A DNA stretch of 6,874 nucleotides from an uncultured Collinsella sp. (lineage in GTDB: Bacteria; Actinomycetota; Coriobacteriia; Coriobacteriales; Coriobacteriaceae): assembly GCA_900544205.1 (NCBI GenBank), contig UQUG01000081.1:1-6874 (forward strand). Direction: 5' to 3'. Positions 1 through 5,272 of this stretch are shown in pieces. The notes beneath the pieces are model-generated. The model had not been told where the DNA came from, did not search any database, and saw only the letters and a program-made list of their open reading frames with translations. The stretch's first letter is position 1. Each line of letters begins with the position of its first letter. Both the position numbers and the translations under genes were made by a program.

Positions 1-119
1 TGGTGCCGCTCGAGGACCTGATGCACGACCCGGCGCGGTTCTTCCGCTACAACGGTGTCGAGGTCAAGGAGCCCGAGGATCGCGTGGGCCATATCGTGGG
101 CGAATTGGGGCGTATGTAG
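1..119 (+). CDS. 3' end of an unidentified gene (partial)
   Basis: An open frame enters from the left edge. It is read in codons starting at position 3 and stops at TAG 117-119. About 38 residues are visible, beginning VPLEDLMHDPARFF and ending GELGRM. I do not recognise the family from this short tail, and the start lies outside the window. The next gene's ATG (120) follows the stop codon immediately and in the same frame, so the two genes are probably co-transcribed and translationally coupled. The composition is high-G+C with strong third-position G/C, as in the following gene, which supports real coding. Confidence 0.55.
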   Translation, partial: VPLEDLMHDPARFFRYNGVEVKEPEDRVGHIVGELGRM

Positions 120-821
120 ATGATCGAGATGAATGCTGTTGCCGCCGGTACCGAGCTCGACGCGGCGCGTGACGCGGGCCGCGAGGGCGTGTCCGCGGGC
201 TGGTGCGCGTGGAGTGCGGGCGATGCATCGCTGACGTTTTCGCTGGTTGTGCGCCCCGATGTGAGCATGCATGCCTTCCATGGCCTGCCGTTTGTGGCCG
301 CGATGGGCATGATGGACGCGCTCGTGGGCACGGCTTCGACGCCGGGGTTGGGCCTTGCCGGTAAGGTGGGTATCCAGTGGCCGAGCGACATTGTGTGCGG
401 CGCGCCCGCGTTTGAGACGTCGTTCGCGCGTGTTACCGTGAACGGCGGTGCCGGTGCCGCGGGCATGTTCGGTGCCGTGACGGTGGATATTGAGCGTTCG
501 GCGCTGAGCGAGCTCGGTGTAGATATGGCCGACGAAGCGCTGGTCGAAGAGTTGGCCGCCGCCGTGCTGACCCGCGTGGACGCCTGGGCGGCTGTTGCCA
601 ACACGCCGCAAGGCGCCGCAGGGCCGCTGGCTCCCGTGCTGGGCGAGTACTTCGACATGGTGCCGCTGCTGGGCCGCCAAGTTGCGGCGGTGTCGCCCAA
701 CGGTTTGCCACTTGCGGTCGGTGTGTTTGCGGGCCTGGACATCTGGGGTCGTGCGACCATCAAGACCGATGCCGGCGAGCAAGAGTTTCCGCCCGAGGCC
801 GTGCGCATTCGCGGACTGTAA
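120..821 (+). CDS. Biotin-protein ligase-like protein, catalytically degenerate
   Basis: This 233-residue protein follows the order of the BirA/LplA catalytic domain. It has a short N-terminal helix resembling the region after the family's STN motif, a beta strand LTFSLVVRP (39-46), a helix, then GKVGIQWPSDI (81-91) where active ligases have a KWPND-type motif. A GAVTVDI strand (118-124) matches the IGAGIN position, and a C-terminal SH3-like part (about 178-231) contains LLGRQV and GLDIWGRA. Active ligases attach biotin to carboxylase carrier domains through biotinyl-AMP. Here the glycine/arginine-rich GRGRRGR loop that holds that intermediate appears deleted between residues 30 and 38. The KWPND lysine is Gln86, and the KLAGIL lysine is replaced in CGAPAFETS. 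Family membership is inferred from this reading; loss of activity is an inference. No strong ribosome site precedes ATG 120, consistent with coupling to the upstream gene. ATG 129 is an alternative start. Confidence 0.72.
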   Translation: MIEMNAVAAGTELDAARDAGREGVSAGWCAWSAGDASLTFSLVVRPDVSMHAFHGLPFVAAMGMMDALVGTASTPGLGLAGKVGIQWPSDIVCGAPAFETSFARVTVNGGAGAAGMFGAVTVDIERSALSELGVDMADEALVEELAAAVLTRVDAWAAVANTPQGAAGPLAPVLGEYFDMVPLLGRQVAAVSPNGLPLAVGVFAGLDIWGRATIKTDAGEQEFPPEAVRIRGL

Positions 822-857
822 CGCGAGGCGCCCGCGCTCAAAGATAACGATGACAAC

Positions 858-891
858 GAAGCCCTCTTCGGCCTGTGCCGGGGAGGGTTTC
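858..891 (+). terminator. Rho-independent terminator after the ligase-like gene
   Basis: Arms 858-872 and 877-891 form a 15-bp stem with a few G-T pairs and a 4-base CTGT loop. The core CCCTCTTCGGC pairs with GCCGGGGAGGG. The T run is only three bases (888-890), so termination may be weaker than in the textbook form. It lies 37 bp after the stop at 821 and separates that gene from the ATPase cassette. Confidence 0.6.
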
Positions 892-919
892 GCCTATCTG
901 GGGAATGGGTTGCCAGCGC

Positions 920-962
920 CCTATTCCTCAAAACTGAAAAATTTTCGTTTTTGAGGAATAGG
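920..962. repeat. 43-bp palindromic repeat, copy 1
   Basis: The left arm starts CCTATTCCTCAAAA (920-933) and the right arm ends TTTTGAGGAATAGG (949-962), a perfect 14-bp match. Pairing continues inward after one mismatch (934/948) and one G-T pair, almost to the centre at 941. It differs from copy 3 at a single base (948). It lies 29 bp after the terminator hairpin and 43 bp before copy 2. There is no T tract after it, and the centre is A/T-rich, so it does not look like an ordinary terminator. Confidence 0.9.
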
Positions 963-998
963 ATTAAGGCAGCTCGGTCTTTCTCGAGGTATATTCGC

Positions 999-1004
999 TA
1001 TAGA
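999..1004 (+). promoter_or_regulatory. Possible -10 element for the ATPase gene
   Basis: TATAGA at 999-1004 sits between palindrome copies 1 and 2. No convincing -35 is visible at the usual distance. If used, transcription would start at about 1010, inside palindrome copy 2, so the mRNA would begin with part of that hairpin and the palindrome could act as an operator. This is a weak call. Confidence 0.3.
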
Positions 1005-1005
1005 G

Positions 1006-1048
1006 CCTATTCCTCAAAACTGAAATTTTTTCAGTTTTGAGGAATAGC
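1006..1048. repeat. 43-bp palindromic repeat, copy 2
   Basis: The arms 1007-1025 and 1029-1047 are perfect 19-bp inverted copies around a TTT loop, the most symmetrical of the three copies. Its first 20 bases are identical to those of copies 1 and 3. It ends 14 bp before the ribosome site of the ATPase gene. In DNA it could be bound by a dimeric protein; in RNA it would form a long hairpin in the leader. Confidence 0.92.
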
Positions 1049-1073
1049 GATAAAAGACCGCGAGGAGGCCCCG

Positions 1074-2270
1074 ATGAAACTCATCAATAGAACGTCATAT
1101 ATGGACACGTTGACGAGTCTTATTGGCGTGCCGGACATCAAGGTCATCACGGGCATCCGTCGTAGCGGTAAATCAAAATTGCTCGAGGCCCTCCGCGATT
1201 ACGTGGAGGCAAATCTGTCCAATTCGAATGTCATCCATATCAACTACAACCTCGATAAGTTCGAGAACTTGCTCGAGTATCACGCGTTGCTCGCCTATGT
1301 AAAAGATCATCGAGTGCCCGGCAAGCAAAACTTCCTGCTTATCGATGAGGTTCAGATGTGCGACGGCTTTGAACGTGCGATCAACAGCCTTCACGCATCC
1401 GAGCAGTACGACATCTTCATCACCGGATCGAATGCCTTTTTGCTGTCGAGCGATCTGTCGACGCTCTTTACGGGGCGTACGTTCGAGATCGAGGTTTTCC
1501 CATTCTCGTTTGAGGAGTATCGTCTCTATGGCGACGAGGGCGAGGTCGACCGCGACTTCGATGAGTACGCGAGAACCGGCGGTATGTCCGGCTCTTACCC
1601 TTATCCACTGCAGGAGCAGCGCTATCAATATCTCTCCAACGTCTTCAAGACGCTCATTGTGAGAGATATCGTGCAGCGGCATAACGTGAGAAACGAATCG
1701 GCGCTGCTGCGCATTGCCGATTACATGATGGACAACGTTTCCAACATTGCGTCGGCACGCAACATTACTGATGCATTAAATGCGGATGGGCTAAAGATTA
1801 CGAACAAGACGGTCGGCACGTACATGGGGTACCTGTGCGATGCGTTTGCCTTCTATAAAGTTCGTCGGTACGACATTCGCGGCAAAAAATACCTTAAGAG
1901 CGGCGAGAAGTACTATCTGGCGGACCATGCGTTTAAATATGCGCTTCTTGGTACACGTGATATGGATTGGGGACGCGTATACGAGAACATGGTGGCAATC
2001 GAGCTGCTGCGTCGCGGATACGAGGTATACGTCGGCGTGCTCTATAAAAAGGAAATAGACTTTGTAGCAATCAAGCGGAGCGAGAAACTCTACATTCAGG
2101 TGAGCGACGACATCAGCTCGGATAAGACATTTGAACGCGAGATTTCGCCACTGCTGAGCATTGGCGATGCGTATCCCAAGATGATTCTCGCCCGCACGCA
2201 TCACGAGGCCACGGATCGCGACGGAGTGCAGATCGTGGACCTGGCGAGGTGGTTGTGCGGCGAGGCGTAG
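1074..2270 (+). CDS. AAA-family ATPase with C-terminal DUF4143 domain
   Basis: This 398-residue protein has the full layout of the AAA_14/DUF4143 family. The Walker A motif is GIRRSGKS (27-34). Walker B is FLLIDEVQ (87-94, with Asp91 and Glu92). A sensor-type FITGSNAFLL follows (115-124), then the family block LFTGRTFEIEVFPFSFEEY (131-149). The DUF4143 region runs from about 185 to the end and contains ENMVAIELLRRGYEVYV and EIDFVAIK...YIQVS (327-343), a PD-(D/E)XK-like fold with Gln-Val where a nuclease would have Glu-x-Lys, so cleavage is doubtful. The length is normal for the family, whose biological role is poorly known. GAGGAGG (1062-1068) lies 5 bp before ATG 1074 and fixes the start. 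Codon use is clearly more A/T-rich than in the flanking genes, which suggests acquisition. The gene is bracketed by three copies of one palindrome and stands alone as a single-gene unit. Confidence 0.9.
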   Translation: MKLINRTSYMDTLTSLIGVPDIKVITGIRRSGKSKLLEALRDYVEANLSNSNVIHINYNLDKFENLLEYHALLAYVKDHRVPGKQNFLLIDEVQMCDGFERAINSLHASEQYDIFITGSNAFLLSSDLSTLFTGRTFEIEVFPFSFEEYRLYGDEGEVDRDFDEYARTGGMSGSYPYPLQEQRYQYLSNVFKTLIVRDIVQRHNVRNESALLRIADYMMDNVSNIASARNITDALNADGLKITNKTVGTYMGYLCDAFAFYKVRRYDIRGKKYLKSGEKYYLADHAFKYALLGTRDMDWGRVYENMVAIELLRRGYEVYVGVLYKKEIDFVAIKRSEKLYIQVSDDISSDKTFEREISPLLSIGDAYPKMILARTHHEATDRDGVQIVDLARWLCGEA

Positions 2271-2277
2271 CGGAAAG

Positions 2278-2320
2278 CCTATTCCTCAAAACTGAAAAAT
2301 TTTCGATTTTGAGGAATAGG
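2278..2320. repeat. 43-bp palindromic repeat, copy 3
   Basis: Arms CCTATTCCTCAAAA (2278-2291) and TTTTGAGGAATAGG (2307-2320) match perfectly over 14 bp. An inner extension has one mismatch (2292/2306). It begins 7 bp after the ATPase stop and lies 55 bp before the convergent coaX stop. It may end transcripts from both sides, but it lacks a following T run on the plus strand. Confidence 0.9.
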
Positions 2321-2375
2321 ACCAATGCATTGCTTAGTTCGCCGCTCGCGCCCGTGCTCGACTTAAGCCCCTGCT

Positions 2376-3149
2376 CTATCCCAGCTCCTGCATGCGAAGG
2401 TAGATTTCGCAGATGCCCTTGATGGTGAGCTGTCCATCGACCACGTCGAAGGCATCGGTCGAATCGGCGACGATGCTGGCGAGACCGCCCGTGGCGATGA
2501 CGATGGCGTCCTCGCGGCCCAGCTCGCGCTTCATGCGCGCGACCAGGCCCTCGGCCATGGCGGCGGCGCCCATCACGGCGCCGACCTTGATGCACTCCTC
2601 AGTATCGCGGCCGATGGCGTGTTCGGGCGCCTCGAGCGGCACGCTGGCGAGCTTGGCGGCACGGGCGGCAAGCGCGTCCATGGAGATGCGGATGCCCGGC
2701 GCGATCGCTCCGCCAATGTAATAGCCGTCCTCGTCGATGACGTCGATATTGGTCGCGGTGCCAAAGTCCACCACGATTGCCGGCGCGCCGTAGAAAGTTT
2801 CGGCCGCAACGGCGTTGGCGACGCGGTCGGCACCCACGGCCTGGGGGCGTGCCGCGCGCAGCTTGGTCACGGCGGCGGTCTGCGGCCCGATAACGATGGC
2901 GTCTGCGGCAATGCGGTCGGCCACGGTGTGCCACTCGCGCGAGAGCTGCGGCACCACGCCGGCGAAGGCGATCGCGTCGACCGCGTCGAGCGAGAGGTCG
3001 TACATCTTAAAGAAGCCCATCAGGCGCACGTGAATCTCGTCGGCGGTATAGGAGCGGTCGGTGGGCATGCGCCACGACTGCACCAGCTCGTCTCCGTCAA
3101 ACAGGCCCATGGCCGTCTGCGTGTTTCCCATATCGATAGCGAGCAGCAT
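2376..3149 (-). CDS. coaX: Type III pantothenate kinase
   Basis: CoaX phosphorylates pantothenate with ATP, the first step of coenzyme A synthesis, in the cytoplasm. The 257-residue protein has the family's normal length and its ordered motifs: DMGNT (6-10, phosphate loop 1), GADR (106-109, with the catalytic aspartate), DFGTATNID (128-136, phosphate loop 2), GGAIAPG (146-152) and ATGG (219-222). These belong to the ASKHA fold and distinguish it from CoaA (type I) and CoaW (type II). On the minus strand GGGAG lies 5 bp before the ATG at 3149, which supports this start. The ligase-like gene lies on the opposite strand about 1.5 kb away; biotin ligase and coaX are often neighbours, and here the ATPase cassette sits between them. 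No features suggest loss of function. Confidence 0.96.
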   Translation of the reverse strand: MLLAIDMGNTQTAMGLFDGDELVQSWRMPTDRSYTADEIHVRLMGFFKMYDLSLDAVDAIAFAGVVPQLSREWHTVADRIAADAIVIGPQTAAVTKLRAARPQAVGADRVANAVAAETFYGAPAIVVDFGTATNIDVIDEDGYYIGGAIAPGIRISMDALAARAAKLASVPLEAPEHAIGRDTEECIKVGAVMGAAAMAEGLVARMKRELGREDAIVIATGGLASIVADSTDAFDVVDGQLTIKGICEIYLRMQELG

Positions 3150-3185
3150 GTCTACTCCCGGTGTCGGCGTAAAAGGACGCGCACC

Positions 3186-3191
3186 ATTGTA
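3186..3191 (-). promoter_or_regulatory. Possible -10 element of coaX
   Basis: Read on the minus strand, TACAAT (within TATACAAT) lies 37 bp upstream of the coaX ATG, which would give a leader of about 30 bases. No good -35 hexamer is visible at 16-18 bp, so the assignment is tentative. Confidence 0.35.
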
Positions 3192-3286
3192 TACGTGCCG
3201 TCGGCGGCGCTCGGCTGCGATTCGTTTACGGCGATATGGGCTGAGGGGTTTTAAATATGAAGGAATTATGCTCTACGAGATTTTCC

Positions 3287-3315
3287 TTGCCGTTTACCGA
3301 ACTCCCACGTAATAT
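3287..3315 (+). promoter_or_regulatory. Sigma-70-type promoter of tRNA-fMet
   Basis: The -35 TTGCCG (3287-3292) and -10 TAATAT (3310-3315) are separated by exactly 17 bp. The predicted start, near 3322, is about 25 bp before the mature tRNA 5' end. This is a well-formed housekeeping promoter correctly placed for the tRNA. Confidence 0.7.
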
Positions 3316-3346
3316 TCTTTCTTGCGCACATGAGGCGCCCAGACAT

Positions 3347-3423
3347 TGCGGGGTGGAGCAGTCTGGTAGCTCGCCGGGCTCATAACCCGGAGGTCGTAGG
3401 TTCAAATCCTGCCCCCGCGACCA
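3347..3423 (+). tRNA. Initiator tRNA-fMet (CAT)
   Basis: The 77-base gene includes an encoded CCA (3421-3423). The anticodon loop CTCATAA carries CAT. Initiator marks are present: base 1 (T) and base 72 (G) do not form a Watson-Crick pair, the anticodon stem has the three consecutive G-C pairs GGG/CCC next to the loop, and the D stem starts GGAGC as in other initiators. The T arm has the normal GGTTCAAATCC. The acceptor stem GCGGGG/CCCCGC is perfect. It has its own promoter and terminator and appears intact despite being next to an apparent integrated element. Confidence 0.97.
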
Positions 3424-3433
3424 AGACTTTTAG

Positions 3434-3472
3434 CAGCTCAGAGGCATTGTTTCTCTGGGCTGTTTCTTTTTT
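3434..3472 (+). terminator. Rho-independent terminator of tRNA-fMet
   Basis: CAGCTCAGAG (3434-3443) pairs with CTCTGGGCTG (3453-3462) over 10 bp with one G-T pair and a 9-base loop. It is followed by TTTCTTTTTT (3463-3472). It begins 11 bases after the tRNA CCA. Confidence 0.88.
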
Positions 3473-3483
3473 GACTTTCAATC

Positions 3484-3503
3484 TTGGTCGAATTTTGGTC
3501 GAA
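3484..3503 (+). repeat. Tandem pair of TTGGTCGAA motifs
   Basis: Two TTGGTCGAA copies (3484-3492, 3495-3503) are spaced 11 bp start to start, one helical turn, so a protein could bind both on the same DNA face. A third copy lies at 3757-3765. The pattern resembles integrase or excisionase arm sites. No integrase gene is in the window. Confidence 0.5.
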
Positions 3504-3804
3504 ATCAATTAATAACGGCATTTTTCGAACAGGATGCCTGCTTGAACCATCTCCACACTGGTTGACGCCGGTTGGCGACGAGTTCAGCAGGACCGTTCGG
3601 CGCTCCTCCACACTTTCTGCGCTTTATTTGAGAGTTACCAGACAAGAATGACGAAGTCCCTCTAGCTCTGGCGGGCCTATGCCGTGGGCATGGGTGGGGC
3701 CCCACCGGGGGCGGGCCTTATTTGGAAAGAGGCAGTTACAAGACCGTAGATTGCTCTTGGTCGAATTGGCCTGAAATGAGATTCGGGTCGCTACGCCCAT
3801 TATC

Positions 3805-3810
3805 TAAAAT
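3805..3810 (+). promoter_or_regulatory. Possible -10 element of the accessory cluster
   Basis: TAAAAT at 3805-3810 lies 35 bp before ATG 3845. The -35 region (about 3782-3788, TTCGGGT) is poor. If real, it would drive the three-gene cluster that ends at 5272. Confidence 0.3.
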
Positions 3811-3844
3811 GGTGACATCTGAGCTGTAACAAAGGCGCGACTAT

Positions 3845-3922
3845 ATGAATACGGTCTACGATGCTCTTGACCCTATCGTTAACGGGTTGGTATCGAACAA
3901 TCTGGCGCGATGTTGGGGATGA
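3845..3922 (+). pseudogene. Out-of-frame N-terminal fragment of the same small gene
   Basis: ATG 3845 opens a 25-residue frame, MNTVYDALDPIVNGLVSNNL and five more residues, ending at TGA 3920-3922. It has AAAGG 9-10 bases upstream and protein-like composition. Its +1 frame continues into the 94-residue frame. It is most simply read as the displaced N-terminus of that gene, though chance cannot be excluded. Confidence 0.4.
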
Positions 3923-4145
3923 GCTGCGGCAGTACGACGCTTTTGGCCGACCGGCTGATAAGTGGGCTGATAGGCCCTCTCGTCTCTACGCTATCTGCCA
4001 CGAGTTTTCGGGAGCGCGCGAGATGCCGATGACGTTCGAGGAGGCCGAGGAGGAGCAGGAGCGCGAGCCTTGGGAAGATGAGCTCATCAGTTTCGTCTTC
4101 ACGGACAGCGGCATAATCGCCGCGGCGTTGACGAACGGCACCTGA
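3861..4145 (+). CDS. Small acidic hypothetical protein, probably frameshifted at its 5' end
   Basis: This is a 94-residue open frame of unknown family. Most of it reads as genuine protein: VGDELRQYDAFGRPADKW, a central acidic stretch EEAEEEQEREPWEDE (60-74), and a hydrophobic end ISFVFTDSGIIAAALT. There are no membrane segments or catalytic motifs that I recognise. ATG 3861 has no ribosome site. By contrast, ATG 3845 in another frame has AAAGG (3831-3835) upstream and encodes MNTVYDALDPIVNGLVSNNL before stopping at 3920-3922. Removing one base near 3906 would join that beginning to VGDELRQYD. I infer that the natural start is 3845 and that a one-base insertion, or a sequencing error, broke the gene. 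The 51-residue ORF follows after 52 bp, so the two are likely in one transcript. Confidence 0.55.
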   Translation: MLLTLSLTGWYRTIWRDVGDELRQYDAFGRPADKWADRPSRLYAICHEFSGAREMPMTFEEAEEEQEREPWEDELISFVFTDSGIIAAALTNGT

Positions 4146-4197
4146 TAGCGCCTCTCCGCGGATCGAGTGGTTCGTTTTTCAAGGGAAGGGAAACCGC

Positions 4198-4353
4198 ATG
4201 GCTAAGAAGAGATATATTTTGCTATTCGTGTACCCGTACGAGCTGAAGGACGTCGACGAACGTCGTGGGCTCCTGCTGCGTTCGTTTGACGGCGAGAGGC
4301 TCTACAACGGCACTGGATTATCGGTCGAGAGGGCGGCGGATGAAGACTTATAA
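4198..4353 (+). CDS. 51-residue hypothetical protein upstream of the nuclease gene
   Basis: ATG 4198 has a good ribosome site, AAGGGAAGGG (4181-4190), 7 bases upstream. The product begins MAKKRYILLFVYPYELKDVD, continues RRGLLLRSFDGERLYNG and ends AADEDL. It has a basic start, a short hydrophobic strand (6-12) and an acidic tail. I do not recognise the family. Its last 14 bases (4340-4353) overlap the start of the nuclease-like gene in another frame, a pattern typical of translational coupling and of partner proteins. It could be a truncated remnant, but the strong ribosome site and the overlap favour a real small gene. Confidence 0.6.
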   Translation: MAKKRYILLFVYPYELKDVDERRGLLLRSFDGERLYNGTGLSVERAADEDL

Positions 4354-5272
4354 CTTGGACACCATTCAGAAGGTTCCCCTGCGCGAGGTGTGGCCGCATG
4401 AGGCCCACGACTTCACCAAGTGGCTGGCCGAGGAGCAGAATCTCGCAACCCTCGGGATGGCGGTCGGAATCGAGCTCGAGCTAATAGAGACGGAGTCGTC
4501 GGTCGGCTCGTTCAACGTGGATATCTACGCGCAGGAGTCCGGTACGGGCCGCAAGGTGATCATCGAGAACCAGCTCGAGGACACCAACCACGACCATCTC
4601 GGCAAGGTGATCACGTATGCCGCCGGCAAGGGCGCCGAGGTCGTCATCTGGGTCGTGGCGCACGCCCGCGACGAGCATCGCCAGGCCATCGAGTGGCTCA
4701 ACCAGCACACCGACAGCGACTTCGGGTTCTTCCTGGTCGAGGTCGAGCTCTGGAAGATCGGGGGCTCCCTGCCCGCCCCGCGCTTCGGCGTGGTCGAGCA
4801 GCCGAACGAGTGGACCAAGACCGTGAAGCTCTCCGAGGGGCTCAGCGAGACCGAAAAGGTCAAGCTGGCGTACTGGACGGCCTACCGCGATGTGGCAGGC
4901 GGCCATCCGGAGTTCCTCAAGGAGTTCAGCCCGCAGAAGCCCAGCAAGGACCATTGGTCGACGCTTCGCCTGGGGGTCTCGGCATACCATCTCGCCCTGC
5001 TCATCGATACGCAAAAGGGCCGCACGGGCATCGAGCTGTACGTGGACGACGACAAGGAGATCGGGCACCGCGCCATCGCCAACAGCGGGGTCTTCGAGGA
5101 TCACCTCGGGCTGACGGCGGTGACCTTCGATGCGAAAAAGGCATCGGGGCTGCGCTTCTACAAGGCGGGCCACCCCATCAAGGGCCACCAGGACGCATGG
5201 CCGGGGTACATCGAGGAACAGCTCGGATGGGCCCTCGAGATGAAAAAAATAATCGCGGAGATCGAGCTCTAA
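4340..5272 (+). CDS. DUF4268 protein with PD-(D/E)XK nuclease-like domain
   Basis: This 310-residue protein has two parts. The N-terminal half (about 1-160) matches a PD-(D/E)XK nuclease-like domain: VGSFNVDIYA with Asp61, then VIIENQLEDTNHDHLGK with Glu76 and Gln78 forming an Asp...Glu-x-Gln active-site variant. ITYAAGKGAEVVIWVV, EHRQAIEWLN and FFLVEVELWKIG follow. The C-terminal half (about 175-310) is the DUF4268 domain, recognisable from the W/Y-rich FLKEFS...DHWSTLRLGVSAYHL and LYVDDDKE blocks and the final helix. DNA cleavage is inferred from the fold; no substrate is known. The family is often found in accessory regions. The start is ATG 4340, because GAGAGGG (4327-4333) lies 6 bp upstream and the family begins with such an MKTYNL...VPLREVWPHEA segment. 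A 25-residue upstream extension has no support. The gene closes the cluster at a terminator. Confidence 0.88.
   Translation: MKTYNLDTIQKVPLREVWPHEAHDFTKWLAEEQNLATLGMAVGIELELIETESSVGSFNVDIYAQESGTGRKVIIENQLEDTNHDHLGKVITYAAGKGAEVVIWVVAHARDEHRQAIEWLNQHTDSDFGFFLVEVELWKIGGSLPAPRFGVVEQPNEWTKTVKLSEGLSETEKVKLAYWTAYRDVAGGHPEFLKEFSPQKPSKDHWSTLRLGVSAYHLALLIDTQKGRTGIELYVDDDKEIGHRAIANSGVFEDHLGLTAVTFDAKKASGLRFYKAGHPIKGHQDAWPGYIEEQLGWALEMKKIIAEIEL

Larger units (their letters stand above)
3473..3844. other. Gene-free stretch after the tRNA, possible attachment-site region
   Basis: I see no convincing gene in these 372 bases. Three copies of TTGGTCGAA lie at 3484-3492, 3495-3503 and 3757-3765. The first two are exactly 11 bp apart. 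The core TTGGTCG is the inverse of CGACCAA at the tRNA end (3418-3424). A 13-bp direct repeat, TCTTGGTCGAATT, occurs at 3482-3494 and 3755-3767. A 14-bp palindrome, GGTGGGGCCCCACC, lies at 3693-3706 between two GGCGGGCCT copies (3670-3678, 3710-3718). Together these suggest the border of an integrated element, which is an inference. Confidence 0.45.

Noticed and set aside
920..2320. The three palindromes as a CRISPR array or insertion-sequence ends
   Set aside because: There are only three copies, with a 43-bp gap and then a whole gene between them, and no cas genes. They are palindromes rather than terminal inverted repeats. No target-site duplication is visible at the outer edges, and the enclosed protein is not a transposase.
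3330..3512. 60-residue plus-strand frame
   Set aside because: It runs through the tRNA-fMet gene and its terminator, so it is not a protein gene.
3505..3705. 66-residue minus-strand frame in the gene-free stretch
   Set aside because: No ribosome site, low-complexity Pro/Arg/Ser composition and no recognisable motif; it is probably chance.
4265..4339. Longer start for the DUF4268 gene
   Set aside because: The 25-residue extension is unlike the family, lacks a ribosome site and lies wholly within the 51-residue gene. ATG 4340 has a good site.
4198..4353. Resemblance of the 51-residue protein to Cas2
   Set aside because: Only a hydrophobic strand followed by an Asp/Arg-rich stretch is shared, the protein is about half the usual length, and there is no CRISPR array or cas1 nearby.
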